From Cyanophora paradoxa (taxonomy: Eukaryota > Glaucocystophyceae > Cyanophorales > Cyanophoraceae): DNA of 64,000 nt. Each line of letters starts with the position of its first letter. Position 1 is the stretch's first letter. The stretch lies in the NCBI GenBank assembly GCA_004431415.1, contig QPMI01000039.1, positions 434,001-498,000 on the forward strand. Reading direction: 5' to 3'. The translations under genes were made by a program, and so were the position numbers. Of the stretch, positions 10,270-21,520 are shown piece by piece. The notes under the pieces were generated by a model. That model saw nothing but the letters and a program-made list of their open reading frames with translations. It was not told the origin of the DNA and made no database searches.

Positions 10270-11775
10270 CGGGCACCGGAGATGTGCATTGTAAGGCTCG
10301 CTTAAACGACTCGAGCGTTGCATTCCTCGGGGCACCTGCAACAATATAAATTTAAATTGTAAGTAATTGCAGCCGCGGCTCACACGGCTAGCGCTGGCGC
10401 TGGCATACGCGCATTTTATATCGACGATATATGGAAGTAGAAGCGAGATATGCCCACATTCAATTTGTATTTAGGTGCCGTCCTCCGCCGCCTGGCAACC
10501 GGCACTGGTCCCGGGCAATCTGCGTTCTCAAACCGATCACAATTTATTAGATTTATAGATAAACGGCTTATGAACATACCGAAAGTTGTGCGAGATTAGA
10601 GGGGGTGTAGTCTGGCACTTGATAGAAGAATTGGATTCGGAAATCGATTCGGAGACTGGCAGACGGCAAGACGTCGACCTTCGAGCAAAGGCTGTAACGA
10701 CATTTGCACACGTCAGGCTTGCGATCATCGTTCTATGGCTGGGGCACTAGTACTGCGGCATATGGATGACTCTAAAGTGCACGTGGAGTCCCGCACCGGA
10801 ACGGGGTGAAGTTCCGGAAGGTTTCCCACTCGCAAAGTCGTTCTCCGCGTATTGATGTCGCTCCAGGGGGAGCTCCGGATCCGCCGCGTCGTCGGAGAAC
10901 CCGCAGCTGAGAAAACGTGAGCGCTCGCGAGCCAGCGTCGAAGGGGTGCGAGCCTAGGCCTCCAGGCACATTGAATATAGACAAGTGGAAATTGAACGAC
11001 GCCGTTGGGGCGGGCGGACTGTTGAACAAGAAAGAAACAGACCTGCCCTGAATGACGGCATCGACACTGCAGAGCTCTAGATCTCCGCCAAAACGCTCCT
11101 CGAGCTGAACGCGTAGGGGCTCTGCAGCTGGTCGCGAAGTTAGACTTAGAATTCAGAAATTCGGGGACCGGAGATTAAGCGTCGCAATTTAATATTGCGC
11201 GCGCGTTGACGTTCGTACACACCTTCGAATTCGCTGCAGTCCAGGAAATCCGCGAACTCGAACGGGCCGAGTAACCTCGAGCTGTCCCGCCGAAATCCAT
11301 GCATGCGCATGTGCGTTGATCCAGATCTAGAGCTGCCCCGAGCAGATGCGCTGCCGAGGATCCTTGGAGAGCCGGTTCCTCCTTCGTCGTCGGACTCGGC
11401 GACATCAATGCAGAGAGGAACCTGCAACACGCAGGCCGATTGCGAGAGCTGGTCCGAGCTCGAGTCCGGCCGCAGATCCGGCGGCGCATCCGTCGGGGCC
11501 GGGACAGCAGTCGGGGCCGAGTAGCTGGAGGCACGGTCCGCGAGGGCTGCGAGCAGGCCGTGGCGGAAGCCTATGCCCGGCGGAATCCGGCCGCGCGGGC
11601 CTGGGTCGGCGCTGATTATCAAATCGATGCTGAAAGGCTCGGGCTCGGGCGCGATGGGCGACGCGGGTGCTCGAGCAGCTGCAGGCCCCGCCGTGGCTTG
11701 CAGCTGGAGGAACGCCAACGCGTCTCGATCTATTTCGCGGTCCACTGCAGCTGGCCGCGGCTGCGGCCGGGTCAT
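10270..11775 (-). CDS. Hypothetical split gene, Ser/Pro-rich N-terminus (doubtful)
   Basis: An open minus-strand frame starts at ATG 11775 and runs about 180 residues, rich in Pro, Ser, Asp and Arg, ending in FEFADFLDCSEFE. A plausible splice (GAAG then GT near 11225; CTGCAG acceptor near 11121) joins it to PLRVQLEERFGGDLELCSVD. Further plausible exons read CGFSDDAADPELPLERHQYA (about 10910) and KPDVCKCRYSLCSK (about 10700). The last has the C-x-C-x4-C spacing that opens a CXC (tesmin/TSO1) domain, but the rest of that domain is not visible. A possible final exon ends NATLESFKRALQ near 10300. The base composition is lower in GC than the firm genes here. I do not recognise the protein, and exon borders are guesses. 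Confidence 0.3.
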
Positions 11776-12484
11776 TTAGAGAACTTCAGGCCGGAGCCTT
11801 GGAGTCTTGGACCCGCGCGCGCCGGCGCCGGCGCCGTGCAGCGTGCCGAGGCTCGCCGCGGCGCCACGGAATTTGTGACGGAACTTCGGAAACGTTGAGC
11901 TATCCGACGATCCGATGGTCGCTGCAGCTGGCGATCGCTGAGCCACGCCGGATGCAAATTCAACACGCACTGCACTGCGGCATGCACATGCGCGCGCTGC
12001 AGTCGAGCCGGGAAATCGGGACCAACGACCGTCGGTCGGCGTCCGACGGTCGGACCGTCGGAAGTCGAATTCGATGCTGATCGATGATATTCGATATGAG
12101 GCTGCTGCCTCAAGTCCTGCTGGCAGGCTGCTGCACTGCACTGCGGCATGCGCAGTCTGCAGGAGCATTTGCAGCGGCATATGCATGCATGCGCATACGG
12201 ACGATGATCCTCACTTTGGGGTACATGTACCGGTACATGCATGATTTAAAATCGTCTATAGCTACGCCGCGTAGTACGCGGCGGGGCCGGCGGGCCGGCG
12301 GCGGCGACTATAGCTAGCTACGCGGTAGTAAGCGCGCGTCGACGTACTACTAGCACAGTAATAGTAGTACTGTAGTATTACACTACTACTAGTAGAACAG
12401 TTTATTATACTACCGGTATTACAGTTTACTACCGGTAGTACTATGATACTCAGTGACTGTACTAGTCACTGAGTGCCAGTGTTA
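11776..12484. other. Intergenic, palindrome-rich
   Basis: No gene seen. The stretch is packed with inverted words, such as ACCGTCGG/CCGACGGT at 12020-12065, GTACATGTACCGGTACATG at 12220-12240 and CTACGCCGCGTAGTACGCGG near 12260. From 12330 to 12480 it is made of ACTAGTAGTA, CGGTAGTA and CAGTGACT words. Confidence 0.5.
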
Positions 12485-12756
12485 CTACCGTAATGCAGAA
12501 TATTAAGGTCTGCACTTTATTATGTCATCCCCAAATTATGTCGCCTCTCACGTGACTCGTGACGTGAGATAACGACATAATTTGGGACCGTCATAGCAGG
12601 GCACGCTCAGTAGTACCCCATGAAATTTACAGTCCCATATACAAGCCTGAAAATTGCATGCCGACATAATTTGGGGACGTCATATTTCGCATAGAGAAGG
12701 ATCCCGTTTTAAAACGACATAAATTTGACCGTCATATTATTGTGTTTTACGGTAGC
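12485..12756. mobile_element. TIR element (MITE-like), CTACCGTAATCCAG family, copy A
   Basis: Begins CTACCGTAATGCAGAATATT and ends TTTTACGGTAG. The body contains repeated CGACATAATTTGGG units in both orientations and the shared core in reverse (GTACCCC ... CCCATATACAAGCC). It is homologous along its length to 56697-56942 (reverse) and 58086-58333. It differs from those copies by an insert at about 12547-12570 that contains the palindrome-like CTCACGTGACTCGTGACGTG. Confidence 0.8.
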
Positions 12757-13084
12757 TATAGCAGTGTAGGCGTATCTAAATTACCGTGGAATTAATTTAC
12801 CGAATTCGCCCAAGCCCGGATGGAATTGCCGCGGCGATAAATTGCCGAATCCAGAGTTAACGTTCTCCAGACTGCAGTTTCAGTGCAGATACTACTATCA
12901 TAATAGTACTTCTGCTCTATGACTGGCTAAGAAAACACCTACCCCCAACACAATTGCCGTGATGCTAGATTGCCGAATTCGGCCTCTCGGCAAATTACAG
13001 CAATTATTTACCACGGGCCACGGGCCACGGCCCACGGGCCCTGCAGCTGGCCGCGGGGCCGGCGCGGGCCTGGCGGCCTGGCCC
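12757..13084. other. Intergenic, repeats of TACCG/CGGTAA and GGGCCACGGGCCAC
   Basis: No gene seen. AATTGCCG/CGGCAATT words dominate 12780-12990, which may be another decayed TIR element. 13010-13060 is a tandem-like GGCCACGGGCC tract. Confidence 0.35.
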
Positions 13085-13520
13085 CATCGAAATCTGGGCC
13101 CATCAGTAGGGGTGCGGCTTGCCGGCCAAAAAGTCGGCTCAAGCCAAGCCAAGCCCCGAGCGCTCACGGTCAAGCCAAGCCAAGCCGGCCGGCCGGCCGG
13201 CCCAAGGGCTTGGACTCCCGGCGGGGTCAAGCCCTTGGCTGGGCTTGCGGCAAGCCTAAGGGGGGGTACCCTTCCGCAGGCCCTTGGCGCAGTGGCGAAA
13301 TGCTTATAATATAGCCTTATATTTAGCTTCGAATTCACAAAGAAACGCATGTACAGATACTCTTTTCATCTTTGCTTGGCTCAAGGGCTTGCCTGCAAGC
13401 CGCAGGCCTACCCATCAGCCTGCCAGCCTGGCAGGCTGGCAGCTAGGCTGGCAGACTCAGTGGCAGTGGCAGGCACTGGCAGCAGGGTGGCGGCCCGGTG
13501 GGCGGGTGTGGCCCCATCAT
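13085..13520 (+). repeat. CAAGCC-rich repeat element, copy 1
   Basis: A stretch of CAAGCC/GGCTTG words. It contains TAGGGGTGCGGCTTGCCGGC, AAGTCGGCTCAAGCC, a (GGCC)n run and GGGGGGTACCCTTCCGC. The same order of blocks appears reversed at about 58745-59045, so this is a dispersed repeat, not local low complexity. Its far end has GGCCCCATCATGATCATC, and the other copy has GGCCCCATCATCATGG. Confidence 0.65.
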
Positions 13521-13699
13521 GATCATCAGAGTCGGGACAGGCTCCCATGATTGCGACTCGGCGAATCGGCAGTGATTCCCTGATTCGGCACTAGTACTGA
13601 TTCGGCATGCAGCTGCAGCGAATGCCAGCGATTGCGTACCCGTTAAAAAAACAAAATAAACAATGGCGAGTTCAAATTCAAGTGACTCAAAAACTTCAT

Positions 13700-13818
13700 G
13701 ATCATCCCATGGAGTTCATCTGCCCCGTACACTACCCCCCAAAATTTAAATTACCGCCCCATACAAGCCTGAAAAGGTTGCGGTCCACTAATTTCGGGCT
13801 CCAGTGTACACGGTAGTG
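13700..13818. mobile_element. Fragment related to the CCGTAGAGCAGG/GGTCCACTAATTTCGGGC elements
   Basis: Contains GTACACTACCCCCCAAAATT, ACCGCCCCATACAAGCCTGA, then GGTCCACTAATTTCGGGCTC and ACGGTAG. The last half matches the right half of the element at 57235-57483, and the first half carries the core shared by several families. Confidence 0.6.
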
Positions 13819-13878
13819 CGCACTGCGCACAATATATTTTAGTGCGTTTATAAATCCGGACGTCGACCTCGAGTCCTC

Positions 13879-14078
13879 GACCATAGTAATTAGTTCGGTC
13901 TCCAATTAGAGCGTTTTCTCGATTTCGGCATGCGCGTCGTATGGGGCGGGAGGTACACGCTGTACCCCAATGGTATTTCCTTAGCCACCTTTTATTTGTG
14001 CGGTCTCAAATTAGTGCGTTTTTAGATTATTTAGATTAAACGTTAACGCACTAATATTCTGTCTTACGGTACTACCAG
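13879..14078. mobile_element. Repeat element, GTAATTAGTTCGGTCTC family, copy 1
   Basis: Starts near CCATAGTAATTAGTTCGGTC, has GTATGGGGCGGGAGGTACAC in the middle, then CCTTAGCCACC and GCGGTCTCAAATTAGTGCG. It ends near TTACGGTAC. A related copy is at 23290-23432. No coding capacity. The ends are only approximate. Confidence 0.6.
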
Positions 14079-15134
14079 TGTGATGAACGGATCATGAAGT
14101 CTCATCAACTCACATGAATCCGTCTTAACGGGGAACCGGTACGAGTTCAACGGGAACTTCATGTAATTCAACCGAGTTGAACCTTAACGTTAACCGTCGT
14201 AATAACCGACCTCGCCGTCAGTCACGGTCAGTGCCCGTCACCGTGCGTCACGGCGTCACCTGAGACTCACCTCGGTGAGGCTCGGTCCGAGATCTAGACT
14301 CGAGTCACTCGATTGGACCGAGAGTCGGTCCGACTCGGTCGACGTACACGGTACACGTCCGACGACGTCGACGATTCCGGCAACGAACCGCTTCAGATCT
14401 AAGTTTCGTTCATCACCAGGATGACAGGATCACCTGAGTCATATGAGCACGACAATACTGGTATTATGAGATCTCCCCAATGACTCCCCATGCGTGATGG
14501 CCAGCGACCGCCCCCCCCCCCCCCCCCCAGCAGTACTAGAAGTAGAAGTAGTCTAAGCTAGTTCTAGTAGAGAGCACCTGGCGGGCTCGGCCGCGGGGAG
14601 AGGAGGGCGTTCGAATTCGCGCGCGGCAGAACTTGGAGCAGAGGCGCGGCGGATGCGAGGCGGGCCACGGGCCAGCTTCATGATCAGGGCCGGGACCGTC
14701 GGACCGGAGGGGTGCCGGGTCCGGACGACAGGATGCAAGCTTTCGGATCAGCTGCAGGGGTCTATCTGCAGGCGGCGCAGCGCTTATTCGTTTTGATCGC
14801 TTATTTGATCGCTGAGTCAGGCTGAGTCAGTCTATCTGCAGGCGGCGCAGCGCGGGCGCCGGCGCCTGCCGGGGGGGGGAAGGGGGGGGGGGGGGTGGAA
14901 GCCATGCATGCGCAAGCCCCGGGGCACCGCGATCCCGAGCACCCCACGCCTGCTGCAGCTAGCGCTGGAAACCCCGTCCAGCCTCCGAGGCTCGCCGCGG
15001 CGCTTCACCGACCCCTCCAAACGCAAACATGAGCCCTGCACGCGTTTTCGGTATAAAGCTTTTTCGCGCCTCGGTGTTTGAGGGACAGGGCTCCAGTCTC
15101 CCCCACAGGGCAGTAGTCGCCGGCCGGCCTTGGC
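14079..15134. other. Intergenic region with C-tract and 23 bp direct repeat
   Basis: No convincing gene. 14511-14528 is a run of 18 C. The sequence TCTATCTGCAGGCGGCGCAG occurs twice, about 70 bases apart (near 14760 and 14830). 14868-14896 is G-rich. 14140-14400 is made of CGTCA/GTCACGG and ACTCGGT words. Confidence 0.45.
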
Positions 15135-16416
15135 TCAAGAGTTTGGGGGGCCGGGGGTACCTTGGCGTCGCGGTCGGGGAGGCGGGCGGCGAGGCGGGCG
15201 GCCTCCTGCACCGCCCCGCCGGCCGCCGCCGCCTCCACCAGCGCCTCCAGCGGCACCTGCGCCCCGGGGCCCGCCCCCTCAGCGCCCCCGCCGGCCCTGC
15301 GGGGCGGGGCGGAGGCGGGCGGGCGGGCCTTGCCGTCCTTCGCGAGGGCCTCGAGGGCCGGCCAGTCGCGCCGCCGGCACGCCGCCCGCGCCCGCAGCCG
15401 CGCCGAGCGCGCCGGCGAGAGCCCCATCGCCGCCGCCAGCTGCTTGTAACCCCGCTCGTCCCCTCCTCCAGCATCTCCGCCAGGCCCTCCGCCGGGCTCT
15501 GCGCCGGCCGAGGCGCCCGCCCGGCCGTAAGGGGGGTGGGGCTCGGAGGGCGGGCGGGCGCGGCCGGCGCACGGTGCGGACGGGCGGCGCCGGGGCGCCC
15601 CGCGGGGGCGGCGGCTGCGCCCTGAGCCGGGCCGACTCGGCGGCGAGGACCTGCGGGGCGGGTCGGGGGCGGGGGCGCGGGGCGGGGCGGGGCGGGGCGG
15701 GGCGGGCGGGGCGGACGCGGGCGAGGAATGGGTCGCCGGCGAAGAAGTCGGCCGAGCGCTGCGCGACGGCGGCGCGCTCCGCCGCCTCCGCCGCCGCCGG
15801 CGACGCCAGGAACTCCGCCAGCGTCCCCAGCCCCGCCTCCTCCCTGCCCCAACCCGTCAGCGAACGAGGGCGGGGCCGGGCCGGGCCGGGGGGCGGGGCG
15901 GGCGGGGGGCGGGCCGGTCGCCGGAGTGGAAGGCGAGGGTCTTGAGGAGCTCGCGGTCGCCGGCGCGGGCGGCGAGGGCGGCGAAGAGCGCCCGCCCGCG
16001 CCCCGCCACGGGGTCCGCCCCGGAGAGCAGCGCGAGCAGCTCCGCCGCCGCTGCAGCCGCAGCAGCGTCCCCGCCACTGCGCCCGACATCGGCCGGTCCG
16101 TCGCACAGGTCGCTACGAAGCGGCGGGCGGCGGCGGAGCGCGAGCGCACGGCAGAGGTCGTGCGCGGCGGACGCGTGCTGCGCGGCATCGACGGCGTGAG
16201 CCCGAGCTGGGCGGGCGGGGCGGGGCGGGGCGGGGCGGGGCGCGGGGGGACCTGCAGGGCGGCGTGGTCGTCCTGGAGGTCGAGGAGGGCGTGGGCGCCC
16301 CGCTCGGCCAGCGGCTCGCGCTCCAGCAGCAGCGCCGCCAGCCGCGGCCGCCCGTGCGCCACCGCCGCCCCGGCCAGCTCCGTGAGGAAGACGTCAACGC
16401 CTGCCGGCGAATAGAG
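15135..16416 (-). pseudogene. Inverted partial duplicate of VPS16 (3' half)
   Basis: Minus-strand copy of the segment at about 19268-20505. It reads ELAGAAVAHGRPRLAALLLE from about 16412, then EPLAERGAHALLDLQDDHAA, later GDRELLKTLAFHSGD and RLRARAACRRRDWPALEALA. It ends at GACGCCAAGGT (15157-15167), slightly into the intron that follows in the parent. Introns are retained, so this is a DNA-level duplication. There is no N-terminal half, and 3' exons after DAK are missing, so it is probably not functional. It is in frame at one place where the full gene has lost a base (see findings). A long open frame of 488 codons crosses it and its introns, but that is not the gene structure. Confidence 0.85.
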
Positions 16417-16605
16417 GGAGCGCACGCATTCTTAGAATCAGCTTCTTCGCCGCGGGTGCTGCACGAAGCCAAGGCTGTGGAGTTTAAAGTGTGTCCCTAC
16501 CCCCCCCTGGCCACCTTGCAAAGTCATTCTCAGCGACACAGAGTGTCAAATCCGCTGCGCGAGTCATTCAATATCGTGCGCCGTGAGCCGTGAGCCGCGG
16601 GCGCG
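16417..16605 (+). promoter_or_regulatory. Probable VPS16 promoter/5' leader
   Basis: Sequence between the truncated copy and the VPS16 ATG (16606). It is less GC-rich than the flanks and holds AGTTTAAAGTG at about 16480 and TCATTCAATATCGTG at about 16564. No defined element is recognised. Confidence 0.3.
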
Positions 16606-17104
16606 ATGGAGAGCGACGCGGTGACGGTGCGGCTCGAGGGCGACTTGTACCGCCTGTACGAGGTCTTTTCGCTGCCGTGGTCTGCCCAGGAGCTTGAGGA
16701 GAGCATCGTCGCCGTCGCACCCTTCGGTGGGCCGCTCGCCCTCACGCGCGACTACCGCAAGCTTGTCCTGCTGCATGGCCCGACGGACCGCGAGGTCCTC
16801 GGCCCACGCCGCGCCTCGGGGCGCCCGCTGACCGGCCCCGCAGATCCGCACGTACACTGCCGCGGGCGACCCGCTTGCCGCCTTCGAGGCGCCGAAGGGC
16901 CGCGCGCTGGCCCTCGGCTGGACGCGCGACCTGCAGCTCGCCGTCGTCGCAGAGTGCGCCGCCCGCCCCCTCGCCCGTCCGCTCGCCCCGCCGCGCGGCC
17001 GGCGCCCCGCCGAGCGGCGCGCAGTGACGGCGCCACATACCTGTACACGATGCTGGGGCAGCTCCTCCGCACCGTCCCGTTCCGCTCCGTGCGCTCCCCG
17101 CCGA

Positions 17105-17136
<32 letters not shown>

Positions 17137-20100
17137 AGCCCGCCCCGCGCGCGCCGCGGCCGGTGCCGGCGCCGCAGAAGCCCTCCGGTCCTATCGTCGA
17201 CGCCTGCTGCTGGGTGCGCGCTCGCGCCGCAGCGCACCATCGCCCCGCCGCGCGGCCGCCGAGCGCCCCGCAGGCGGACGGATGCGCCGTGTTCGCTCGG
17301 GAGGCGGCGGGCATACGGCCCCACGCGGTGCGCCCGGCCCCGCCCCGCCCGGCGGCCGCCCGAGCCTGCGGGGTACAGATCGTGGATCTCTCCGCCGGGC
17401 CCCGAACCGTACCCCTCGCCCCGCTCGCCCCCGCAGGTCCTTTCCCCACGCGCCCCCTGCGTCCCTTTTGACCTTTAATTTCCAGCGCCCGAACCGCCCG
17501 CAGGTCCACCGGCGCTCGACTGGGGCGTCACTGCCGCCGCCTGCCGCCGCGGCCCGTCCGGCGCCCCGGTACCACCACCCCCTCTCCCCCGCCCAGCCCC
17601 CGGCCCCGCGCCCCGCCCCGCCCCGCCCCGCCCCGCCGAGCGCCGCCGCAGGAAGCGATCGTAGTGCTGCGGGATGGGTCCGGGCGCGTCGCCGTCTGCC
17701 GCTCTACCCCCGACGCCGCCAGTGACGTCACGGTCCGCCCTGCGTTTTCCCCCTGGACCCCTCCGCGGCTGAGGGTGGAGCAGGGGAGCCTGGCCGGGGG
17801 CGAGGCGCCTTCAGCCCTGGCCGGCCTCGCCCTCTCCCCCTCCGGGGGCTCCTCGCCTTTCTCGTCGCCGTGCGCTGCCCGCCCGCCCCGCCCGCCCCGC
17901 CGCCTCTGCCAGCGCGCCGGCGAGCGGGGCGGCGCGCAGGAGGCCCGCGCCTCCGCGTCTGCCCCCGCGTGGCGTCTCCGCGTCGCCCGCTCCGATTCGC
18001 TGCAGGCGACCGCGTCTCACCCCCCGCCCGCCGCGCCGCGCGCCCTCACGCCCCCGCAGGTGGTGACGGACGTAGCGCTGCCTCCGGCGGCCGGCGCCCG
18101 CCCCTCGGTCCAGTGGCGCGCGCGGCCGCCCCCGCCGGCGCGCCCTCCGCCGTCTCACGGGCCGGGGCGGCAGGGTGGGATCCGACGCCGTGGCCGTGGC
18201 CGGGGAGGGGGAGCTGCTCCTTGCGGCCGCCTCGGGCGCCCTCGCGCGGCTCGAACTCGGGGCCGGCCCCCCCGCCGCCCTCGGCCCCGAGCCCGACGGC
18301 TCCGCCCTCGTCACCCCCGACGCCCGCCTCTTTCTCTCCCGCCTGCCCCGTGCGCCCCGTGCGCCCCACGCCCCGCCGCCGCTGGCTGACGCGGGGCGCA
18401 GCGGCGGCGGCGGAGGCGGCGGCGCCCGGGAGCACGGCCCCCGGCGCCCTGCTCCTCGACGCCTCCGACTCGGCCGAGGCGCGCCGCCCGCGCCCAGCCC
18501 CGCCCCGCCCGAACGAACGCCGGGGCGCAGGAGGAGCCCGGGGCGGACCACGTCCTCCGCCGCCTCCGCTCCGCCGGCGACCTGCCCCGCGCCGTGCGCG
18601 CCCCGCCCCGCGCCTCCCGCCCCGCCCCGCGCCTCAGATCAGATCGAGCCCCGCCTCAGATCGACTCGCTGCTGGAGGCCGCCCTCCACGAGCCCTCCCC
18701 CGCCGCCCAGAAGCGCCTCCTCCAGGCCCGTTTCCCCCCCTCCTTTCTTTCGTGTACCGCCGCCCCTTCGAACCCGCACCCCGCAGGCGGCGTCGCTGGG
18801 CGACTCGTACAACCGCAGCGCGTCGTCGCCGCTCGTCGCGCAGGCCCGTCCGAGCCTGCTCCAGCCCAGGCCCAAGCTGAGCCTGCCCCCCGCAGGCGTG
18901 CAGCGTGCTGCGCCTGATGAACGCGCTGCGGGCCGAGGGCATCCCCATCACGTACCCCCAGTCCGCCGCCCGTCCCCTCCCCTCCCCTCCCCTTCCCCCC
19001 CGCCCGCCCCGGTCTTCGAGCGGGCCGGCCGGGCCGGGCCGGGGCGCAGGCTGCAGGCGGCGGGGGCGGCGGGCGTGATAGGCCACCTGATGGCGCGGCG
19101 GCAGCACCTGCTGGCGGCGCGCCTCTGCGCCCACGCCGGCCTGCCCTCGGAGGGCGTCCTCCTCGACTGGGCGGCGGCGCGCCTCGCGGGGGAGCCCTCC
19201 GCGCCCGACGCGGCGCTCCTCTCGGCGCTCGTCGAGAAGGCGCCGGCGCCGCCGCCACCGGGACTCTTCGCGGAGCTGGCGGGGGCGGCGGTGGCGCACG
19301 GGCGGCCGCGGCTGGCGGCGCTGCTGCTGGAGCGCGAGCCGCTGGCCGAGCGGGGCGCCCCGCCCTCCTCGACCTCCAGGACGACCACGCCGCCCTGCAG
19401 GTCCCCCCGCGCCCCGCCCCGCCCCGCCCCGCCCGCCCCGCCCGCCCAGCTCGGGCTCACGCCGTCGATGCCGCGCAGCACGCGTCCGCCGCGCACGACC
19501 TCTGCCGTGCGCTCGCGCTCCGCCGCCGCCCGCCGCTTCGTAGCGACCTGTGCGACGGACCGGCCGATGTCGGGCGCAGTGGCGGGGACGCTGCTGCGGC
19601 TGCAGCGGCGGCGACCGGCGGCGGAGCTGCTCGCGCTGCTCTCCGGGGCGGACCCCGTGGCGGGGCGCGGGCGGGCGCTCTTCGCCGCCCTCGCCGCCCG
19701 CGCCGGCGACCGCGAGCTCCTCAAGACCCTCGCCTTCCACTCCGGCGACCGGCCCGCCCCCCGCCCGCCCCCGGCCCCGCCCTCGTTCGCTGACGGGTTG
19801 GGGCAGGGAGGAGGCGGGGCTGGGGACGCTGGCGGAGTTCCTCGCGTCGCCGGCGGCGGCGGAGGCGGCGGAGCGCGCCGCCGTCGCGCAGCGCTCGGGC
19901 GACTTCTTCGCCGGCGACCCATTCCTCACCCGCGTCCGCCCCGCCCGCCCCGCCCCGCGCCGCCCCGCGCCCCCGCCCCTGACCCGCCCCGCAGGTCCTC
20001 GCCGCCGAGTCGGCCCGGCTCCGGGCGCAGCCGCCGCCCCCGCGGGGCGCCCCGGCACCGCCCGTCCGCACCGTGCGCCGCGCCGCGCCCGCCCGCCCTC

Positions 20101-20888
20101 CGAACCCCACCCCTCTCACGGCCGGGCGGGCGCCTCGGCCGGCGCAGAGCCCGGCGGAGGGCCTGGCGGAGATGCTGGAGGAGGGGGACGAGCGGGGGTA
20201 CAAGCGGCTGGCGGCGGCGATGGGGCTCTCGCCGGCGCGCTCGGCGCGGCTGCGGGCGCGGGCGGCGTGCCGGCGGCGCGACTGGCCGGCCCTCGAGGCC
20301 CTCGCGAAGGAGGGCAAGGCCCGCACACCCGCCTCCGCCCCGCCCCGCTGGGCCGGCGGGGGCGCTGACCGGGCGGGCCCCGGGGCGCAGGTGCCGCTGG
20401 AGGCGCTGGTGGAGGCGGCGGCGGCCGGCGGGGCGGTGCAGGAGGCCGCCCGCCTCGCCGCCCGCCTCCCCGACCGCGACGCCAAGGTGCCTCCCCAAAA
20501 CTCCTCCTCCCCCTCCTCCTCGTGGGCCCAAACGTGCCGCAGATCTTCTACTTCCTGCAACTTAACTGCCTCCGCGAGGCCGCCGAAGCCGCCGCGGCCG
20601 CCCGCGACCCCGTCGCCCTCCAGGCGCCCCGGGCCCCGCCCGCCCGCCCCGCCCGGCGGCGCGCCCCGCCCTCGCTGAGACGCGCGGGGCGCGCAGGCGG
20701 TGCGGGCGCGGGCGACGGACCCCAACCTCCTCCTCCTCATCGACCGGGCCCTGCAGGTGCCCGCCCCGGGCCCGCGGCCGCGCCGGGATCCGCCGCGTCC
20801 ACGTGCCCCAGCACGGGGAGCCGGTGCCCGCCGCCCTCACGCCCCGCATGCGAGCGCAGGCCGCGTGACAAGCAAGTGGCCGCTATAG
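16606..20888 (+). CDS. VPS16: VPS16, core subunit of the HOPS/CORVET tethering complexes
   Basis: Vacuolar protein sorting protein 16, which bridges subunits of the class C core for endosome-vacuole fusion. The N-terminal Vps16_N propeller starts LYRLYEVFSLPWSAQELEES, VAPFGGPLALTRDYRKLVLL, then ALALGWTRDLQLAVVAE, LDWGV, EAIVVLRDGSGRVAV, VVTDVALPP and VGSDAVAVAGEGELLL. The Vps16_C alpha-solenoid gives IDSLLEAALHEPSPAAQKRL, SLGDSYNRSA, LRLMNALRAEGIPITYPQ, AAGVIGHLMARRQHLLAARL, GDRELLKTLAFHSGD, AAAMGLSPARSARLRARAAC, then the last helices LQLNCLREAAEAA and PNLLLLIDRALQ. Many C-rich introns split the gene. One base is missing at about 19362-19367 relative to the inverted copy, so the exon shifts frame after EPLAERGA. 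Either the gene is damaged or the read is in error there. The C-terminus is uncertain (stop at 20866 or 20886). Confidence 0.88.
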
Positions 20889-21520
20889 CTTTAGCTAGTA
20901 CTGCCGCCTCCGTCGCCCTTCCTCCTCCCCCCCCCTCCGCTCCCCCCCCCCTAGTACTCAGCACGTATACGTATATATATAGGGGTGTAGAGTACCTACT
21001 GTGCGTATGCTTCGGCTGGTTCTCGGTACCGTGGATGGGGTCTTAGACTCTTAATTAACTTAGCAAGCTTGGCACAAGTATACGTACGAGTACTAGTACT
21101 ACTAGTAGCTGTAGCTGGCCCAGTGGACCGCTACATAGCTAGTAGCTACTACTAAGTACTGGAGACTCAGTGGAGAGCTAGAAATATATTTAAAAATTAG
21201 AATGTACGTTGCATTTAAATTTACTACGTTTTGACCGATCGATATCCACTAATTCCCGCCATTTTGAACATTTCGAATTCCCGCCTCCTGCAAGTTGGCT
21301 ACAATTAGCGGATCCGGAGGGGTACTACGATACCAATACACCGCTCGCGCTACACAAATTTAAGCGCCCGCCCGCCCGGGGCCGCCCCTAGCTGGAATTA
21401 GCCTGGAAATATAGGCCTGCGCATGCGCATGCGCGCGAATTTACCTACTTATTATAAGTTCAATTATGCTTCGCATGCCATGATTATATATGCACGTGCA
21501 CTGAATTATGGATGCCCAGC
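20889..21520. other. Intergenic region
   Basis: No gene seen. Short palindromic words (GTATACGTATATATA at 20965, GTACTAGTACTACTAGTAG at 21090, TAGCTAGTAGCTACTA) dominate. 21420-21435 is GCGCATGCGCATGCGCGCG. Confidence 0.45.

Noticed and set aside
14959-16425. 488-codon minus-strand open frame as an intact gene
   Set aside because: It reads through introns of the duplicated VPS16 segment and changes frame relative to the true exons. Only short parts match VPS16, so I list it as a partial duplicate.
18175-20565. 796-codon plus-strand frame as the VPS16 protein
   Set aside because: Only parts of it coincide with VPS16 exons. The rest is intron translated by chance in GC-rich DNA.
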